Assembly (NCBI GenBank): GCA_025201765.1
Contig: MU623340.1
Coordinates: 434,001 to 498,000 of the forward strand
Source of the DNA: Daldinia sp. FL1419
Taxonomy: Eukaryota > Ascomycota > Sordariomycetes > Xylariales > Hypoxylaceae
Reading direction: 5' to 3'
Length of the DNA: 64,000 nt
In this document: one piece after another, positions 11,845 through 24,912 of the stretch
Position numbering within the stretch: the stretch's first letter is position 1
Layout: each line of letters starts with the position of its first letter
Position numbers and translations under genes: made by a program
Notes under the pieces: generated by a model
Seen by the model: only the letters and a program-made list of their open reading frames with translations
Told to the model about the DNA's origin: nothing
Database searches by the model: none

Positions 11845-14291
11845 TTAGCCCGCAGCCGGACCCCGAGCCGGGTGGAACTCGTGCTCCCTCATACGCTCTA
11901 ACCTAATCTTCGCCGCCTCAGTGCCATCATCCGGGATGGCAGGCTCTCGGAACCACTCGTGCTCAAGTGCTTGCCTAGCCGTGATACGTTTCGCCGGATC
12001 ATATACGAAAATCCTCTGTAGAAGATCCAAGAAAGATTTTAGAAAAGGACTAGAGGCCGGTATTATATCCTAAACGAATGTTAGCGAAGCCGCATTTTCG
12101 GGCAAGATAATGAGCGGGTAGCCAGGTCTTACACTTAAGCGTTTCATGTTCTTAACAAAGCGTCTAGACGCTCGTGTAGTTTCTGCTGTGGGATAGTCCA
12201 ATCTTAATCGTTTGAAATATCTTTTTACCTGAATTAGTAACGCAATATATAGATGGAGAAAGAGAGCAGACATACTTGGATGCAGCGTTGCCCGCGCTTC
12301 GGGTAGCCATCTTGTTAACTGTTTGGACGAGATGACTGTCTATGCGACTATCACAAACATTCTCCATCATAGCCAGATGCTCGAGATTATCGTGCGTCTG
12401 GAAAAGAGCGTCGCCAGTAAAAAACTCCACCAATATACACCCGATACTCCAGATATCGCAGGGAAAAGACCAGCCCAGCCCAAGTATAATCTCAGGTGCG
12501 CGATAGTGTCTAGTGGAAACAACGGAGGAATGATACTCATCCTGGAACGTTGCAGACCCAAAATCGATTAGCCGAATCTCAGTATCAAGAAGAACTTTCC
12601 GCTGAGTAGCCTGTCGGCTCACACCAGATGACGATGAAGGTATCCTGCGATTGTAGGTAAACGTCTGATAAGCGCTGTCACAAAGCAGTATATTTTCCGG
12701 TTTCAAATCGGTGTGAATAAGGTTTAGGTCGTGGAGGACTAAAAGAGGTAGTCAGTAAAAAAGCTAGAGGAGTAGTATAAAGGGTTACCTACAAGCAACG
12801 CTCGTGAATAGTTGCCGGGCAAAGCTTTGGATTTGGCTGTTGGGAAATGGAACAAAATTATTGCTTTTGAGAAAGTCGAATACACTCGAGCCGAGTAAGT
12901 CCATTACGATGCAGATATGGCCGCGGAAGTCAAAACAATCTCGAAGGTGGATACATCGGTTTCGGTTCTCTTCGTCGTTGGCCTTCAAAGTTTGCAGAAC
13001 ACGTAGTTCAATTCTGGAGGCATCTCGGTACTTCTGAACCGCTCGAATGATTTTGATTGCAACCAATTTGTTCCTTCTACGGTCACGGGCCTGAACAACT
13101 TTGCCGAACGTTCCTTGGCCCAAAAGTTTTACCATTTGATCTATTTACATGTTAGATAGGTCGACGGTAACGAAGGAAGAATTTAGTGACGTACATTGCG
13201 GAGTGAGATCGGCATCTGGAACAACGATGTAATGACCGTCATCGTCGTCGACTCTAACGTTACTGTGGTGCGAACGCTAATAACACCCAAGTTAATAATT
13301 AACGCGCAGAGATATAGCAATGGACATGGCTTACATCGTTAACAACCCTAACAGTTACGTCCCCAGCTTTCTTGACGGGCTTCTGGGGGGGACGGTACGT
13401 GACGAAGGCGTCACCGAGAACTTCGACTTCTCGTCTCTTGGCTTCTTGAGCAAGTTGTTGTCTGGTCCTCTTCCTCTTCTGACCAGTATTATGACTCTCG
13501 TAGTCATATTGACTATTCGAGGAAAGTGAACCCAGTGAGGTAGCGGCTGTAGTGTTGTGAGCCGACGTTGTGCGATCGGTAGAAGTAGAACCAGTGGTAG
13601 AAGTGTGTTGGTAAGAGCCATTTACACTTGGCTCGTATAAGTCGTCATTTTGAACGACGTCGTCCTTTCTTCTTCTCTTGGCCGTATGACGTGTGGTAGT
13701 ATCGCTTCCAGCACCATTCACGTATGTTCGTGACACAGTAGCGACCGAATACTTCTGATCCTCGGGGTCGGGCGTGTCATGTATTACAATGACTTCTTTG
13801 GGTAAGCCATTTTTATAGAAATTCTTCCAATCTGGTTCCTTAGAACGGCGACGCTTCCTCGGTTGGCTGTCGGCGAAGTTCTGGGCTACGGGAGCGGCGG
13901 AGGCGACCGAGGGAGGCATATTGGCGTGATTATTTGAATCTAACCGTGGAGTAGAATTGGTTCTTGAAGAATCTTTAGTTGGTCTCGTAGTGGCTACTGA
14001 TGCGGCTACTCCATTTGTAGAAGGTTGAATTGTTTGGCTGGTGGCATAAGATGAATTAGTAGTATAAGAAGATGAAGACGAAGCGGCGTTATTCCGAGCA
14101 GAACCCGTCGCAGTCGAGGCAGTTGAAGCCGGAGTGGGGAGGATAGGGTTTGCAGATGTAGCACCAGCAACTGATCTATACGAAGAGGCACCACTTTGGA
14201 GATTTGAATAAGTCGGATAATGGTGAGCTGAGTGATGATGATGACGATAATGTGGTGGAAGTGTAGCCGTTGCAGTAGTCGGCGTTGACAT
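11845..14291 (-). CDS. lkh1: LAMMER (CLK-type) dual-specificity protein kinase
   Basis: LAMMER kinases (Lkh1 in fission yeast, Kns1 in budding yeast, CLK in animals) phosphorylate SR-type RNA-binding proteins and other substrates and link growth signals to RNA processing and transcription. Six exons (14291-13335, 13276-13195, 13140-12793, 12738-12276, 12220-12133, 12069-11845) join in frame to 720 aa. Residues 1-319 are a disordered Ser/Thr-rich and basic extension with RKRRRSKE and KRRRKDD nuclear-localisation-like patches. The kinase domain starts near 347: glycine loop GQGTFGKV 354-361, Lys376 in VAIKII, HTDLKPEN 471-478, DFG 521-523, and the signature EHLAMMENV at 582-590, which defines the family. 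HTDLKPEN in place of HRDLKPEN is typical of LAMMER kinases. Introns are 54-63 bp. One 3' splice site (AAAAAG, 12221) was chosen because CAG six bases earlier would give a stop. All catalytic residues are present. Confidence 0.95.
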
Positions 14292-17200
14292 TTTATTTCA
14301 AATGCCAGTAAATTATTAAAGAGAGGAGGTGAAAGATTCCCGCGGAGAGATTCCTAGGATTGGGATGGTTGGGAATTGTTTCGTGTGCACTTTCCAAGAG
14401 CACAGCACCTATTGTATTGTACCGGGGGGGTTTTTCCAGTGCAGGCAACAGGTAGCAGGTATCAGGTAGCAGGTAGCCCCAGGTATTGAAAAGTGTTGCC
14501 CACAGGGCAGGTAGGGTGAGAATTATTGGTGATGAAAACCTCTGGCAGTTGCAGGTTTCCTTTTTAATTTTCCCACTGCCGTCGCGCTGTTCGTGGCTTG
14601 GTCGGGGCTAATTGCGCGCTGCCCTTTTCAAACAGTTAAGGGTTTTTGGTTAGGATGAATGGCAGTTACCGGCGCTGGAGCGCTGGAGCGCTGTAATTTT
14701 TGGCGACGTTGGGCTTAGGATGAAATCCCTACCAAAAAGGGCGCGGGTCTGAAAAGTGAACCAATAACCAGTAATTTGAAATCTGCTAGGTAGTCGCTAG
14801 AGGGAATCGCAGCCGCCGCGACCGATTTCGCCTTCAGACGGCAGCACCAATAGGCAAGTAGGTACTACCTACTGTTTAAGATGTACCCTTAATAAATAGT
14901 TTGGATATAGATCCCAAAAAAGATATCGAGATTCTGGTCTAATTGTAGACTCGAAACTCGTTGATTCAAGTCGAATTATTAGTTCTGAATATCTTCCTAG
15001 GGAATGATATTCTGTTGTCCCCTTTTCCCTCTCTTTCCTCCTCAGCGCTGTTTGTTCTTGACCCGTAGCATAGAAGGTTCGAAGATCGGGACTTCGCTAA
15101 CCGAAGGTACCTGAGAACGTGATGTGATCGCAAGAGGTTGTAAGGTTAAAGTGCAGAGACTTTGTAGCCGGGACCTAAAGGTAAAACTTTGGATTGACGT
15201 ATTATCCCGTGTATTATCGGCGTATAAACTTTGTACGTAATCAATGCCTTTATATGCGGTCCTCCAGATGGGCTTGTTCGACCGAATATGGTTGACGATT
15301 TGGCGTTCGCAAGTCGACGGACAAGACGTGCTCGTGGTAAAAGTACTCGCTACAAGCGATCGAAGTAAAGCATGGTTTTCGACATTAACAGTAATCAACA
15401 CAACAGCTAAAAATATAAACTTGTCTACTTTTAGAGGACAAGGATAAACAATAATAAGATATTCTCAATACCTTGAAGCAACTCAGAGTAGAAAGAAGGT
15501 AAGAGAGAAATCTAATCTCAAGTGTGAATTGTGAATAAAGTCTTGCGTTGCCGCAATGCAGGATGAGGTGGTTGTAATGGATTTACTCGTGGGTTCTCGT
15601 AACGCACCAGGCTGTGTGATGACATGGAAGTTGTGAACGTAAACAGGCATTGTACACACAGGCAGACAAGGCAATTGATTAGGTACAACAAGATAGCAAA
15701 GATACAGGGTAAGATACAGGCGGGATACAGCTAAGTTACAGGGTAGATACAGGCATGTGGTTGACAACATTCAAAGGGCAATTAGCAGATTAGGTACCTA
15801 CGATACGTACATTGTGTACATCCGTGCCTTGGAAAAGAAAAAAAAGAAAAAAAGGTACATGCCGGATTCACGGGTCTACCACTGTGGAAGTTGTTTCGGA
15901 CTTCGCCCACGCTCTTTGGCTGTGTGGTGAGAATGAAGTAATCGGTGGATCCTCTGCGTTTGCCAATTCGCCCCAAGAATTACTTATTACCACGCTATCA
16001 TTACAAGTTAACCTATAGCGCCGACTGGTAGTATTAAGTACCTCTTATCTAATCCAAGTACCTAGGCAACCTGCAGAAAAGTACATTATTGTTAACAGGT
16101 ACCAAAAATACCCCAATAATAATAGATTAATAAATCCCCCCGCACGGTATGGGGGAGGAGCCAGATATTGACTTTGTGAGATTCCGAAGGCAACGACCGT
16201 GGAGTCTATACAGTATTCGACTATAATGCCTACTGTACTTGCCTTTTCCCATTGTTTCCGACGACCGAGGGCCAGCCTATTTAAGAAGTCACTAAAAACA
16301 TGGGATCTCAGATTGAATACACATGAAATACACATCCAATGTAATTCCGTACCTTGAAGTCAGGTACCTGATCAGGTATCATGGGCAACGGGATATTATC
16401 TCTAGGGTATCTTACTATCAACTGATTCTTTTCCCGTCGATACGGCAACCTCCAGCTTTATTTCACTTACACATATGTCGATATCCATCATTTTTTTTCC
16501 TTCGCGACCTTCCTCTTCCAACCTTGAAAAAACAACAATTGTTGGGCCAGTCATATATTTTGTTTATATATACCTATATAAGTGGCATATCCCTAATAGC
16601 AAAAATGATTTGCATATGAGGTATCGTCAGAGGAAGCATAAAAAGTAGCAATCCACTCCACAACCAAAATTTCTCAACTTCCGGGGAGGACAGCGCTTAT
16701 CGAGATGGGGAAAACCAGTTGATTTCTTCTCTTTTTTTTTTATTCTTTTTTTTTCTGCTTCGCAACGTTTCTCATGGAGAATAAAACTCACTTCGCTCGT
16801 ATCCCGAATTCTTCTCTTTTTACCTTTAAAGTAGGTCCTTTCCCTACACGGGAAGTGATTGCGCTGGATTGGCTGGTCAGTGGGACCCTTTTTCAAGGAA
16901 TACTACCTTGACTACCTCATTACATACTACATATGTAGAGAATTCCCATCGGGTCCTTTGGATCCATTCGAAGGACCCCTAAACCTTTTTCTGCCAGCAC
17001 CTGGTCAAAAAAAGTAAACGAGTAGCGACATCGTCAACCATACTTGACCACCCAGGACCACCGCTTTGAGCCACCACTCTACTACACAGCTACAATCCCG
17101 AGGCGTAGGCGGCAAATATCGCCACACACTATTGGTACTCGACATCTCTAGACATCTGGCTCGCCCAAGTTTCCGTCTGGGTTTCTCTCTTTAGTGTCGC

Positions 17201-20200
17201 CTATGCATCTCTTGCATCTCTCTTGCAGTTCTCTTGCAGCATTAGCTTTTCCCCTCACCTCTCAGTACAACACGACATGGTCCCGGGTAGCCTAGGCTGG
17301 GTTTCTTTCCTGCAACTACTTCGCAACTACTGCAACTAGTTATCACGATTTTTACTTGCAGCCTTATCGATTTTCAATGGGTCCGGTCTTTGTTCCCTGG
17401 TCGGCTAGCTGACTATTTGAAGGAACAGTCCCCGTTCTGCCCGTTCCAAGCCCGTCCGTAATAAGTAAGCAAGAGAGAGAGGAGAGAGGTTTTTTTTTTG
17501 GTTTTTTTTTCTTACCCTTCTGCCTGCGTGCCAGACATGCGTGGCATGCCTTGATTCTTGAGCATGAAAATCCCAGTCTAGGATATTCGGCCCATTGCTG
17601 TTTTTGAACGACGTGAGTCTTCCAATTGTCAGCCGGCAACTTGGTACGTGCATGTTTGGCTCGACGATGACCAATTCCTTTTCCATATTATCGTCTATTA
17701 ATGTCTATCGAGTGGAAAGTATCTTATAACAATTAACTTAATAAGCCCAAATTTGCTATTTTATCAGCACCTTGCATCACTGGTTTTTTTTTTTTTTTTG
17801 GTCCCTCTTCCCTCTCACGGACCACAAGACGTTGTTCTTTAGTAGGAATATCATTCGTCCACCGGGCTGGACTCAAACCCTTCCCCCTTCCCTATTACCA
17901 CGCTGCAATCCAAGGAAGTCGGGATAACGGGCCAACGTTTTCATCTGACGAAAAACTAAATTAAAAAATGAACCCACCGTTATGCCTAAGTAGCTTACAC
18001 TTGTGTACAATACAATGGGATTTCACGGCTCCGTTTTTGCTTGTGGCGGGCGAGCTCACAATCGTCAATTACATTCCAGAAAAATAAATGAATATAAAAA
18101 AATAAAAAATAAAAAAAAAAACTCCAATATGTTTTCGGCTCGTAAAAGGCCTAGTAGCATTTTACGGCTTTCCCTTTGGCTTATCAATTTTCTAACCGTA
18201 CATAGTTACTACTACGTGCAAGATACAGAATGCAGAATGCAGAATGTAGAATGTAGAAATTGAAAATAGCCAAGAGGATATAGTAGGTAACCATCTATCT
18301 CGCCGTAACCATGACTCGCAAAGTCTGGTTTTATATCCCAAGTGGTTTTGAGGAATTATTACGTTGCCTTACACCCTTTTGATGTCCAATTCTTACGCAT
18401 TCCTCTACGCAGTCAAAGATGCCCACGTACAAATGAAGTCATCCTCCCGACAAAAAGCCGTCTTTCTCTCCTAGGCCACAGTTTATTTCGCGTCCTTTTC
18501 GATGTAAGTGGCCCCTTTTCTACCCTAGAATAGGCGGTTATCGTGTCTCGAATTATTTATTTTCGAGCCCAAGCTGTTCAATGCCGGACCCTCGTCGATA
18601 TATTGCTATTATACCTATTCGCAGATATGTATACCTACCTAAGTATACAATTCCCAGACCGGGTTGCAGATATTGTTGCAGACCGAGCCAACTTCCAACT
18701 ATTAATCCTCCCGTGGTATTGGTCCAGATAAATAAACCTATAAAAAGGCTCCCCAGGTTTGCGTATGTATTTCGTCGTCATCAAAATAGGCGGGCTTTTT
18801 AACCGCACGCCGGGCAAACCGAATATAGAATAGGAGAGAGGGAGTCCTTTTTAATAGTACAATCATGGTAATACAATTATGTACAGATAATAATAAGTTA
18901 CCATGTCTCATGTCTCGCGATACCGAAGCGTCTTTTAATAATAATAAAATTAAAAATAAAAATAAAAAATAAAATAAAAAATAAAATAAACAACCACGAC
19001 CATCGAAACTTATTACGGTAGCATGAGACGTATTTAGTATTATGACAGCAGTGCCGCCCGCCAGCCCTCATCCAATCCTTCCTGAGGCTCCATCGTAAAA
19101 GTAAAAGTAATGTAAAAGTCGTCGTATCGGCTCACCTCCACCCTTTCGCACCGTTTCCAACGACTCCTTGCAGTAAATAGGATATCAAGAGGCGCCTAGT
19201 TGACCTAATATATCTAGTTAACCCTTTTATAAACGATAGTTACCCGTAATAGCAAATCCTAGTCCCCGTAGTTTTACATATTCCTACACATTCAGACATA
19301 TTCAGACTAACAACTATGCAACCGTCCTCCCAACTTCCCTCGCTATTCCTTTTGGTATCGTACATGGTAAGTAAAATCCAAGATTACGAAATTAACGTAA
19401 TATTCCAAAACTACCCACTATGTACCTACGCATCTGTCTCGCGCTCAGACCGCCAGATCTTAAAAAGGATCTCTAGCTCAACCTTTCCGCCCCTGCAACA
19501 AGCAAGCACTCCTCGTGGAATGGAAGGATACCGTTATTTTAGATGGGATTCAATATCAGGCAACATGTAAGAGAACAGCCTCCCCCCTCGTCCCCGTTCT
19601 CTTCCCCTCCAGGATTAGTTGCTAGTTTAGTGTAAGTCAGTAAGTCAGTCAGGTCAGGTCAGGTTTGAACAGCGCATATGCCTGCCCCTCCTAAACCCTG
19701 CTCCGTCCTGTCCTGTCCTGCTGCCAGCCATGAGTGAAAACCCAAGTCTTGCCGAGCCCGTCACATGTACAATACCCCCAGGCACGCGCCAGGGAAAAAA
19801 AAAACCACGCCAAGACCGTTTGACGATCAGAAAAGCTGAGACCCGGAAACCAATTTCCTTTTATTTCCTCGCTTCCTGAAGGAGGCGATTGCGACAAACT
19901 ATATATGTAGGTACTTAATAATAACAATGGTTCTACTGGTTTTAATAACGATTTCCATTTCATATTCCCTCTTATATCCGCGTTTAGTGATGCTGGCGCG
20001 GAGAGAAAACTGCCTAGGTTAGGTAGGTAGCCATGTGTCTTAAACTATGCTTCGTCATAGTGTCTTATATAGGTACCTAACCTAAGTAGGTAGGTAGGTA
20101 GGTAGGTGCTATACCATGACATCAAACTGTATGATACTTGTTTGACGCCGTCGTCGTCTTCCCCTTCGAACTTAACCCTCGTCGAGACTACGCGAAGTAA

Positions 20201-20292
20201 CAAACACGATCAAACCCCCTCTTGAATTGTTGAGCCGAGGAAACGCCTATATATTTTTTGCTATCTAACGCCGCCAAAACGATGTATTCCTT
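14292..20292. other. Six-kilobase gene-free region upstream of the LAMMER kinase
   Basis: No supported gene in this long stretch. Open frames (largest 119 codons, minus strand, 15042-15401) lack domains. It holds homopolymer tracts (T-rich at 16728-16752, 17490-17509 and 17785-17799; A-rich at 18098-18120 and 18940-18990), AGGTAGCAGGTAT-type short repeats at 14445-14480, GATACAGG-type repeats at 15700-15752, GAATGCAGAATGTAGAATGTAG at about 18227-18255, and GTCAGG/CCTGT repeats at 19640-19720. The part next to 14291 is presumably the kinase promoter with a long 5' UTR. A non-coding RNA is possible but nothing in the sequence shows it. Confidence 0.5.
20086..20107. repeat. (GTAG)n tetranucleotide microsatellite
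   Basis: Five tandem copies of GTAG with a TAGGTACCTA-type palindrome just before them. The same tetranucleotide run recurs at 30122-30142. Confidence 0.85.
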
Positions 20293-21540
20293 CTAAATAC
20301 CCCGATTGAACACGACCATGCCTCCATCTCCTCCACGCCCATGGAATTCTTCCTCCAGACTATCCGCGCTGATCTTCTGGCGCTGGGGGAAAGCCGCGAG
20401 CGCAAACGGTAGCGCGAGGAAGCTCATACCTAAAATCAAACCGAGGTTGATGGGAAGGGTATAGCGAGGGTTCTTCTTGAGCCACTCTGTGCGCTGGAGG
20501 CGGACGAGGATCAGTGGCGGGACAACCATGATGGGGCTACTGTTAAAGACGCGGCTAGCAGCAGTCTCGCTAACCGCCAGCGTCGCAGCCTTCTTGCTCT
20601 TGCCTAGGCTCGGTACGTCATTCTCAGCCTTACCCTCCTTCTCCAAACGCGCCTTGTCCGCCTCCGAAAGCACGGGGAATACGTCTATCCCGGTGCGCAT
20701 CTCCTCACCCCGCATGAGGAACACGTTTAGTGCACCGGCAGACGCTACAGCCGCAAAGGGCACGAGGCGTCCGAGGATGAGCTTCGTCGACGGCGAGAAT
20801 CCCCTTAACCGGGGGATAATCGAATTCAGACCAACCGCTACGGAGCAAGATGCGCCGACGGCCATGAAGTACGATTGGGCGATTTTCGAGTAGGAGAGCG
20901 GGTTTGACTTGTTTGCGTTGGCATGGTTAATGGCGACGTTAAGAGACTGGTTGGTAATTTGCCATAGAACTGTTCCCGTGTTCTATTATTACGCTTGGGT
21001 AAGTATCTCTTCAAGCCGGTTTCCCTCCAGGTCGCGGTACAGGGCGATGTACATACCTTCAAGCCCGGCGTCAGCATTCCAGCCGTAACGACCAAGTTCG
21101 AGAACACGAAGCAGGACATGCGGAAGGGGAGGAGAACCGGCTCTCCAGTTTCTAGCACGCCGAATTAACCCAACAATTCGACGTCACGGAACACGTCAAG
21201 TTTATTTGCCATCGTACCGGGATGTAGCGTAGAGTCGACAATCTTCTTGGCCTTCCATAACTCTGGTGTCATCTCCTTGATCTCGCCTTGCTTGTACGCG
21301 ATCAACAGCTTCTTGGCTTGTTCGAGGCCACGGCTTCCCACAAAGAGGGTTCTGTCATTCACGGATACCGGTTAGAAACACGTACGACGACGCCAAGGAA
21401 TTGTCACCGGTAAGGAACTAGAAAGCTAGGTGATACCTTGGGTCTGTAATAGTAGCCGTCTGTTTGACGCGGCCCCAATACGTGCTTAGATCGTATTGCG
21501 ACTCGGGTAGTTCCCGGCTTCCAGGTAAAGAAGCCGACAT
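20293..21540 (-). CDS. Sideroflexin-family mitochondrial amino-acid carrier
   Basis: Sideroflexins (Fsf1 in yeast; SFXN1 is a serine transporter in animals) are inner mitochondrial membrane proteins feeding one-carbon metabolism. Four exons (21540-21437, 21351-21218, 21151-21057, 20982-20293) join in frame to 340 aa, close to the family's usual 320-340. Visible family marks: an N-terminal DLSTYWGRVKQTATITDPRTL segment, the HPETGEP motif created across intron 2, PFRMSCFVFSNLVVTAGMLTPG, ITNQSLNVAINHANAN, and hydrophobic segments around SCSVAVGLNSI, LGRLVPFAAVASAGALNVFLM and LPINLGLILGMSFLALPFALAAF. There is no cleavable signal. Introns are 85, 66 and 74 bp. Next upstream on the same strand is a tRNA gene. 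The family is secure; the exact substrate is not. Confidence 0.95.
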
Positions 21541-22262
21541 GGTGTGGGAGACAGGATTTTACACCAACACCAAATCCTTCAACTCAGACTACGCGACCAA
21601 TCGACAATGGAATGAATAGTCTTCAATGTCGGAGAAAGAAAGAAAAAAGAAGAAAAAAAGGAGCGGACAGCTGGTGCTACAAGCTCAAAGCCCAGCCGAA
21701 TGTAAGAAGGCTGACAGCATAAAACTGGTAGAACCTGCTACAAATTACACAAATTACACAAGACTCTTTTTTTAAGTGAGAAGATGGAGCTTGGGGCAGT
21801 TATCCTCCGCTGTTGTAGCACCCTTTGTAAGTCTCGGACCCGGCGATGAAAGCCTTAGCTCGCGGCTTCAACCGGCTTTCTTTTTATTTTCTTTTTCCTT
21901 TTTTCTCTTTTTTTTTTTTTTTCTTTTTCTTTTTCTTTTCTTTACGCAGAGAAGGTAGAAAGCCCATGACTTCCATTCACAAAGCAATTTTTTAGTGGGC
22001 CGATCTCGGCGCATCCTATCTTTTTGCCTATCAGTTTCCCATTTTTGTGTGCCCACGATTGTACGAGGTACCTCTTAGAGATACCGAGATGTCACAACGC
22101 GGGGCACTGAGCGAATACTTGAAAAGTACTTCTCTGAATCAATGGAAATACTACGGAGGATAAAACGCATGTTAAAAATTAATTAAGAATAGAAAAGGAA
22201 CAAGAAAAAAGGACAAGTAAAACAGGCACATCGAAATGTACAGACAAGATCAGGAAAAATAT
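21541..22262. other. Spacer between the sideroflexin promoter and the tRNA
   Basis: This is the presumed sideroflexin promoter plus spacer. It contains a long polypyrimidine run (T/C, about 21879-21945) and ACAAATTACACAAATTACACAA at about 21740. No gene seen. Confidence 0.5.
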
Positions 22263-22269
22263 AAAAAAA
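22263..22269 (-). terminator. Pol III T-run behind the tRNA
   Basis: Seven consecutive T on the minus strand, about 50 nt after the mature 3' end of the tRNA-Arg. This is the first clear oligo-T downstream, so it is the likely RNA polymerase III terminator. Inference from position. Confidence 0.5.
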
Positions 22270-22320
22270 GGGTTATTCCAGAGTGGTCTCTGGAATGAAG
22301 AAACAGCTTGAAAATCGAAT

Positions 22321-22405
22321 CGAGCACAGCAGGGATCGAACCTGCAATCTTCAGAGGTCGACGTGGCAACCGAAATCTGACGCCTTACCATTAGGCCATG
22401 CGCCC
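22321..22405 (-). tRNA. tRNA-Arg (anticodon UCG) with a 13-nt intron
   Basis: Read on the minus strand, the 85 nt fold into a full cloverleaf. The acceptor is GGGCGCA/TGTGCTC with two G-U pairs. The D-arm is GCC-TAATGGTAA-GGC. The anticodon stem is TCAGA/TCTGA. The T-arm is GCAGG-TTCGATC-CCTGC, followed by discriminator G. The anticodon loop reads TT-TCG-G, then an extra 13 nt (TTGCCACGTCGAC) and C, which is an intron at the canonical position after base 37. The intron contains CGA, able to pair with the anticodon TCG as in other eukaryotic pre-tRNAs. The A and B boxes are intact. Anticodon UCG decodes CGA. Confidence 0.92.
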
Positions 22406-22956
22406 AGTGATTGTTGAAGACCAGAAATGAAAATTTACTTTATATCTCCAGTAGCGCTTTACGCCATTGTGCGACCATCACTAAGTAGCCCTCCAATCAT
22501 ATTCCTTATGTCCGTACTATATATGTGGGGCATGTCTAAGAAGTCAAAGATCAATTACGTAAGGTGTCGTTCCTCGATCAGATCATGTCCAATCGAAGAT
22601 CATGACACTCGAAACATTCCACGAACAGGTTTCTCCCTTACGTCCAGAAGAAAAAAAAAGCCATTGCAAGCAAAAGGCGAAAATAAAAGGTACTTATGTC
22701 GGTCATATCATCTATCCGAGTAATTGCGTAAATCGAATATATTAATACAGTTCTATCGCGAAAACCCCCTACGGTATGTATAAAAGGAAGTACATACCTT
22801 ATCTAGTAAAAGGGGTTGTAAAAGGGGGTTTATATTGCATCATGCAGTACGAAATAAGCATGGGCAATCCATCTCAGGGGCCATATCTTGGTAGATTTAA
22901 ACATTACATACCCAAGTTCAGCAGGTTAGCTACCAAGTCGAAGCACCCATCACGCT
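22406..22956. other. Spacer between the tRNA and the S28 peptidase gene
   Basis: This 550-bp stretch holds the 5' flank of the tRNA-Arg (on the minus strand) and the 3' end of the peptidase gene. No gene seen. Confidence 0.5.
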
Positions 22957-24912
22957 CTAATGCCCACCCCTGAGCTTCTTCGCTCGTCTCCAATCCTCAA
23001 AGTCTCCGAGCCACTTCTTCACCGTCTTGATCTCCCACAAATGCGCCTCGCGGATGAACTGCGGCTCGGCTTCCACGTCTAGGATCCCGTACGAGTCCCA
23101 GTGGTGTCCCGCCCCGGTAATCAACAGCTCGGGGTGCAGGTCGGACGAAGTGCGCGCCGGCGCAAAGTCGGAATGGTAGCACAGGTCGTTCCACACGTCT
23201 TGGTCCCCGTCGATGAAGGCGAGCCGGTCCGCGCTAAAGTTGAACGCCCCGAAGTCGTTGTATGCGGCGACATTGGGCTCGGAGGGGATAGAGTTGGATA
23301 CACCGGGGGGGAAGGCCCACCGGCACCATTGCTGCTCGTAGTCGGTGTCTACTACCCGGGATAGGAGAGATGGTCCTTCTTTCGGTGCGGCGATATATGC
23401 CCCCTGTTCTATGCAGCTGGTGTAAAGATAGGAGCGTGAAGAGGTGTTTTCTATGTCAGCCCATGCTGTCGCATTTTGAGTTCCCTATAGCAACATTTAG
23501 CCCATCGTCTGCCCGTCGCGCAGGCGGGAGTGGGATAGCTACTCACCCAGCAATCGTGACTATTGTAGTCCCCTGACGGACACAGCGGGAGGGTGTAACG
23601 CTTCACGTAATTAGCGTAACCACCAAGGCCACTACGAAGAAAGTTAGCGGCTAAGAATAACTCGATAGGGGGAGATGGTCTGCAGAGTCTTACGTCCAGG
23701 GTTCGCCATTTGTAAAGTTTGCCAGCGCATAGTCTACTTTGCTGATCTCTTCCGGTGCGTCAATGTCGGAAACGTTGCCGCAGAAGTAGAAAAAATCTCT
23801 TGATCCGTAGCTTGGGTTCCAATTTAATTCCTGCCATGTGTTTGAATAATAAAATCCGGGGTTGCCTATAGGGTCCTAGGTATTGAGTCAGTAAGTGATC
23901 TGGATTAGGGGTGAGAGCTCCAAGCTTGGAATTCGATTTTTTTTTTTTTTCTGTATCAAGATAAAAGAGAGCACTCACCGCAATGGCCGCTGCAAAATCT
24001 CGATGATCGGTTAGTGACTCAAGGCCAAATAGAGCTTTGAACTGCTTAATTGCTTCGGTGTTGTTCTTGGCCACAAGATGGTCAAAATTGTCCACGATCT
24101 TATTGATTCGTGAGACGCAATCCTGCGGTGCGTACTTCTGAATAGGGTTATACCACTCGGGATAGCCCACATTCACCTTAATCGGAGCCGAGGAAGCAAT
24201 GCCACCGTAAAGAACATCACCGTGCACCTTGATCGATGCGGCTGTCTGGGCCCCTGCTAAGCTACCACCGTACAATATCCATGGCGTATTAGGTGCGGTA
24301 AGGCTTGCATTAACCCCAGGGAACACGGCGTTTTGAGCAAAATAAGCGTTATCGGCTATGGTTTGATTTGTGGTGAGGAAGAGTAGTTCATCCGTAGTGC
24401 TGGTTTTGAAGGGATAAGAAGCGCCATAGTAACGGTTCTCAAGAATGACACCTTCATGTTTTGTTAGCCTCAGCTCTATTCTCTCCTGCTTCTTGTCCCC
24501 ATTCGTATGTACGAGAGGCCGTACCTAAGCCGTTTGTAGCTTGCATCAAAATCTGAATGATCCCAGTCTGTAGATTTGAGAATCTACTAGGACCACTGGT
24601 CTCTCCCGAGATGTACAGGTAGACAGGTCCGCCTATACATAAGCTTAGCATTACCATATCAACCACGGAACATTGTAGGGACGTACCAGGTTTATAGTAG
24701 GAGCTGTCAAAATAATATCGCTGCTTGAAGGTGCCGTGGCTCAGATTGGACTTGGAGAAGACCTCATCGTTGGGGAAATGGTTGATCTTCTGATTGAAGT
24801 AGTGGACACCATATTGAAGATCTTCCCTAGGGGTCTCACGCTTTATCTGCAACGCCCCAACGGCCTTAGACAGGACGGCCAAGAGGCCAACCGACAACCA
24901 ATGCAGCTTCAT
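22957..24912 (-). CDS. Secreted serine peptidase of family S28 (prolyl carboxypeptidase-like)
   Basis: S28 enzymes are acid-active extracellular or vacuolar serine peptidases that cut after proline. Six exons (24912-24687, 24632-24525, 24451-23979, 23875-23694, 23631-23547, 23484-22957) join in frame to 533 aa, a normal size. Residues 1-20 (MKLHWLSVGLLAVLSKAVGA) form a signal peptide, and KR near residue 24 could be a pro-peptide site. Family marks: YFNQKINHF, GGPVYLYISGET, ILENRYYG, the nucleophile motif GGSLAGAQ with Ser175, the DGDQDVWND segment with Asp454, and GAGHHWDS with His485/486. The catalytic triad therefore looks complete. N-glycosylation sequons (NVS, NAT, NFS, NHS-like) agree with secretion. 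Introns are 53-103 bp. It stands alone; no other secretion-pathway gene is adjacent. Confidence 0.95.

Noticed and set aside
15042..15401. 119-codon minus-strand open frame in the large spacer
   Set aside because: No ATG-context support, motif or joinable exon. Composition looks random and the frame is isolated.
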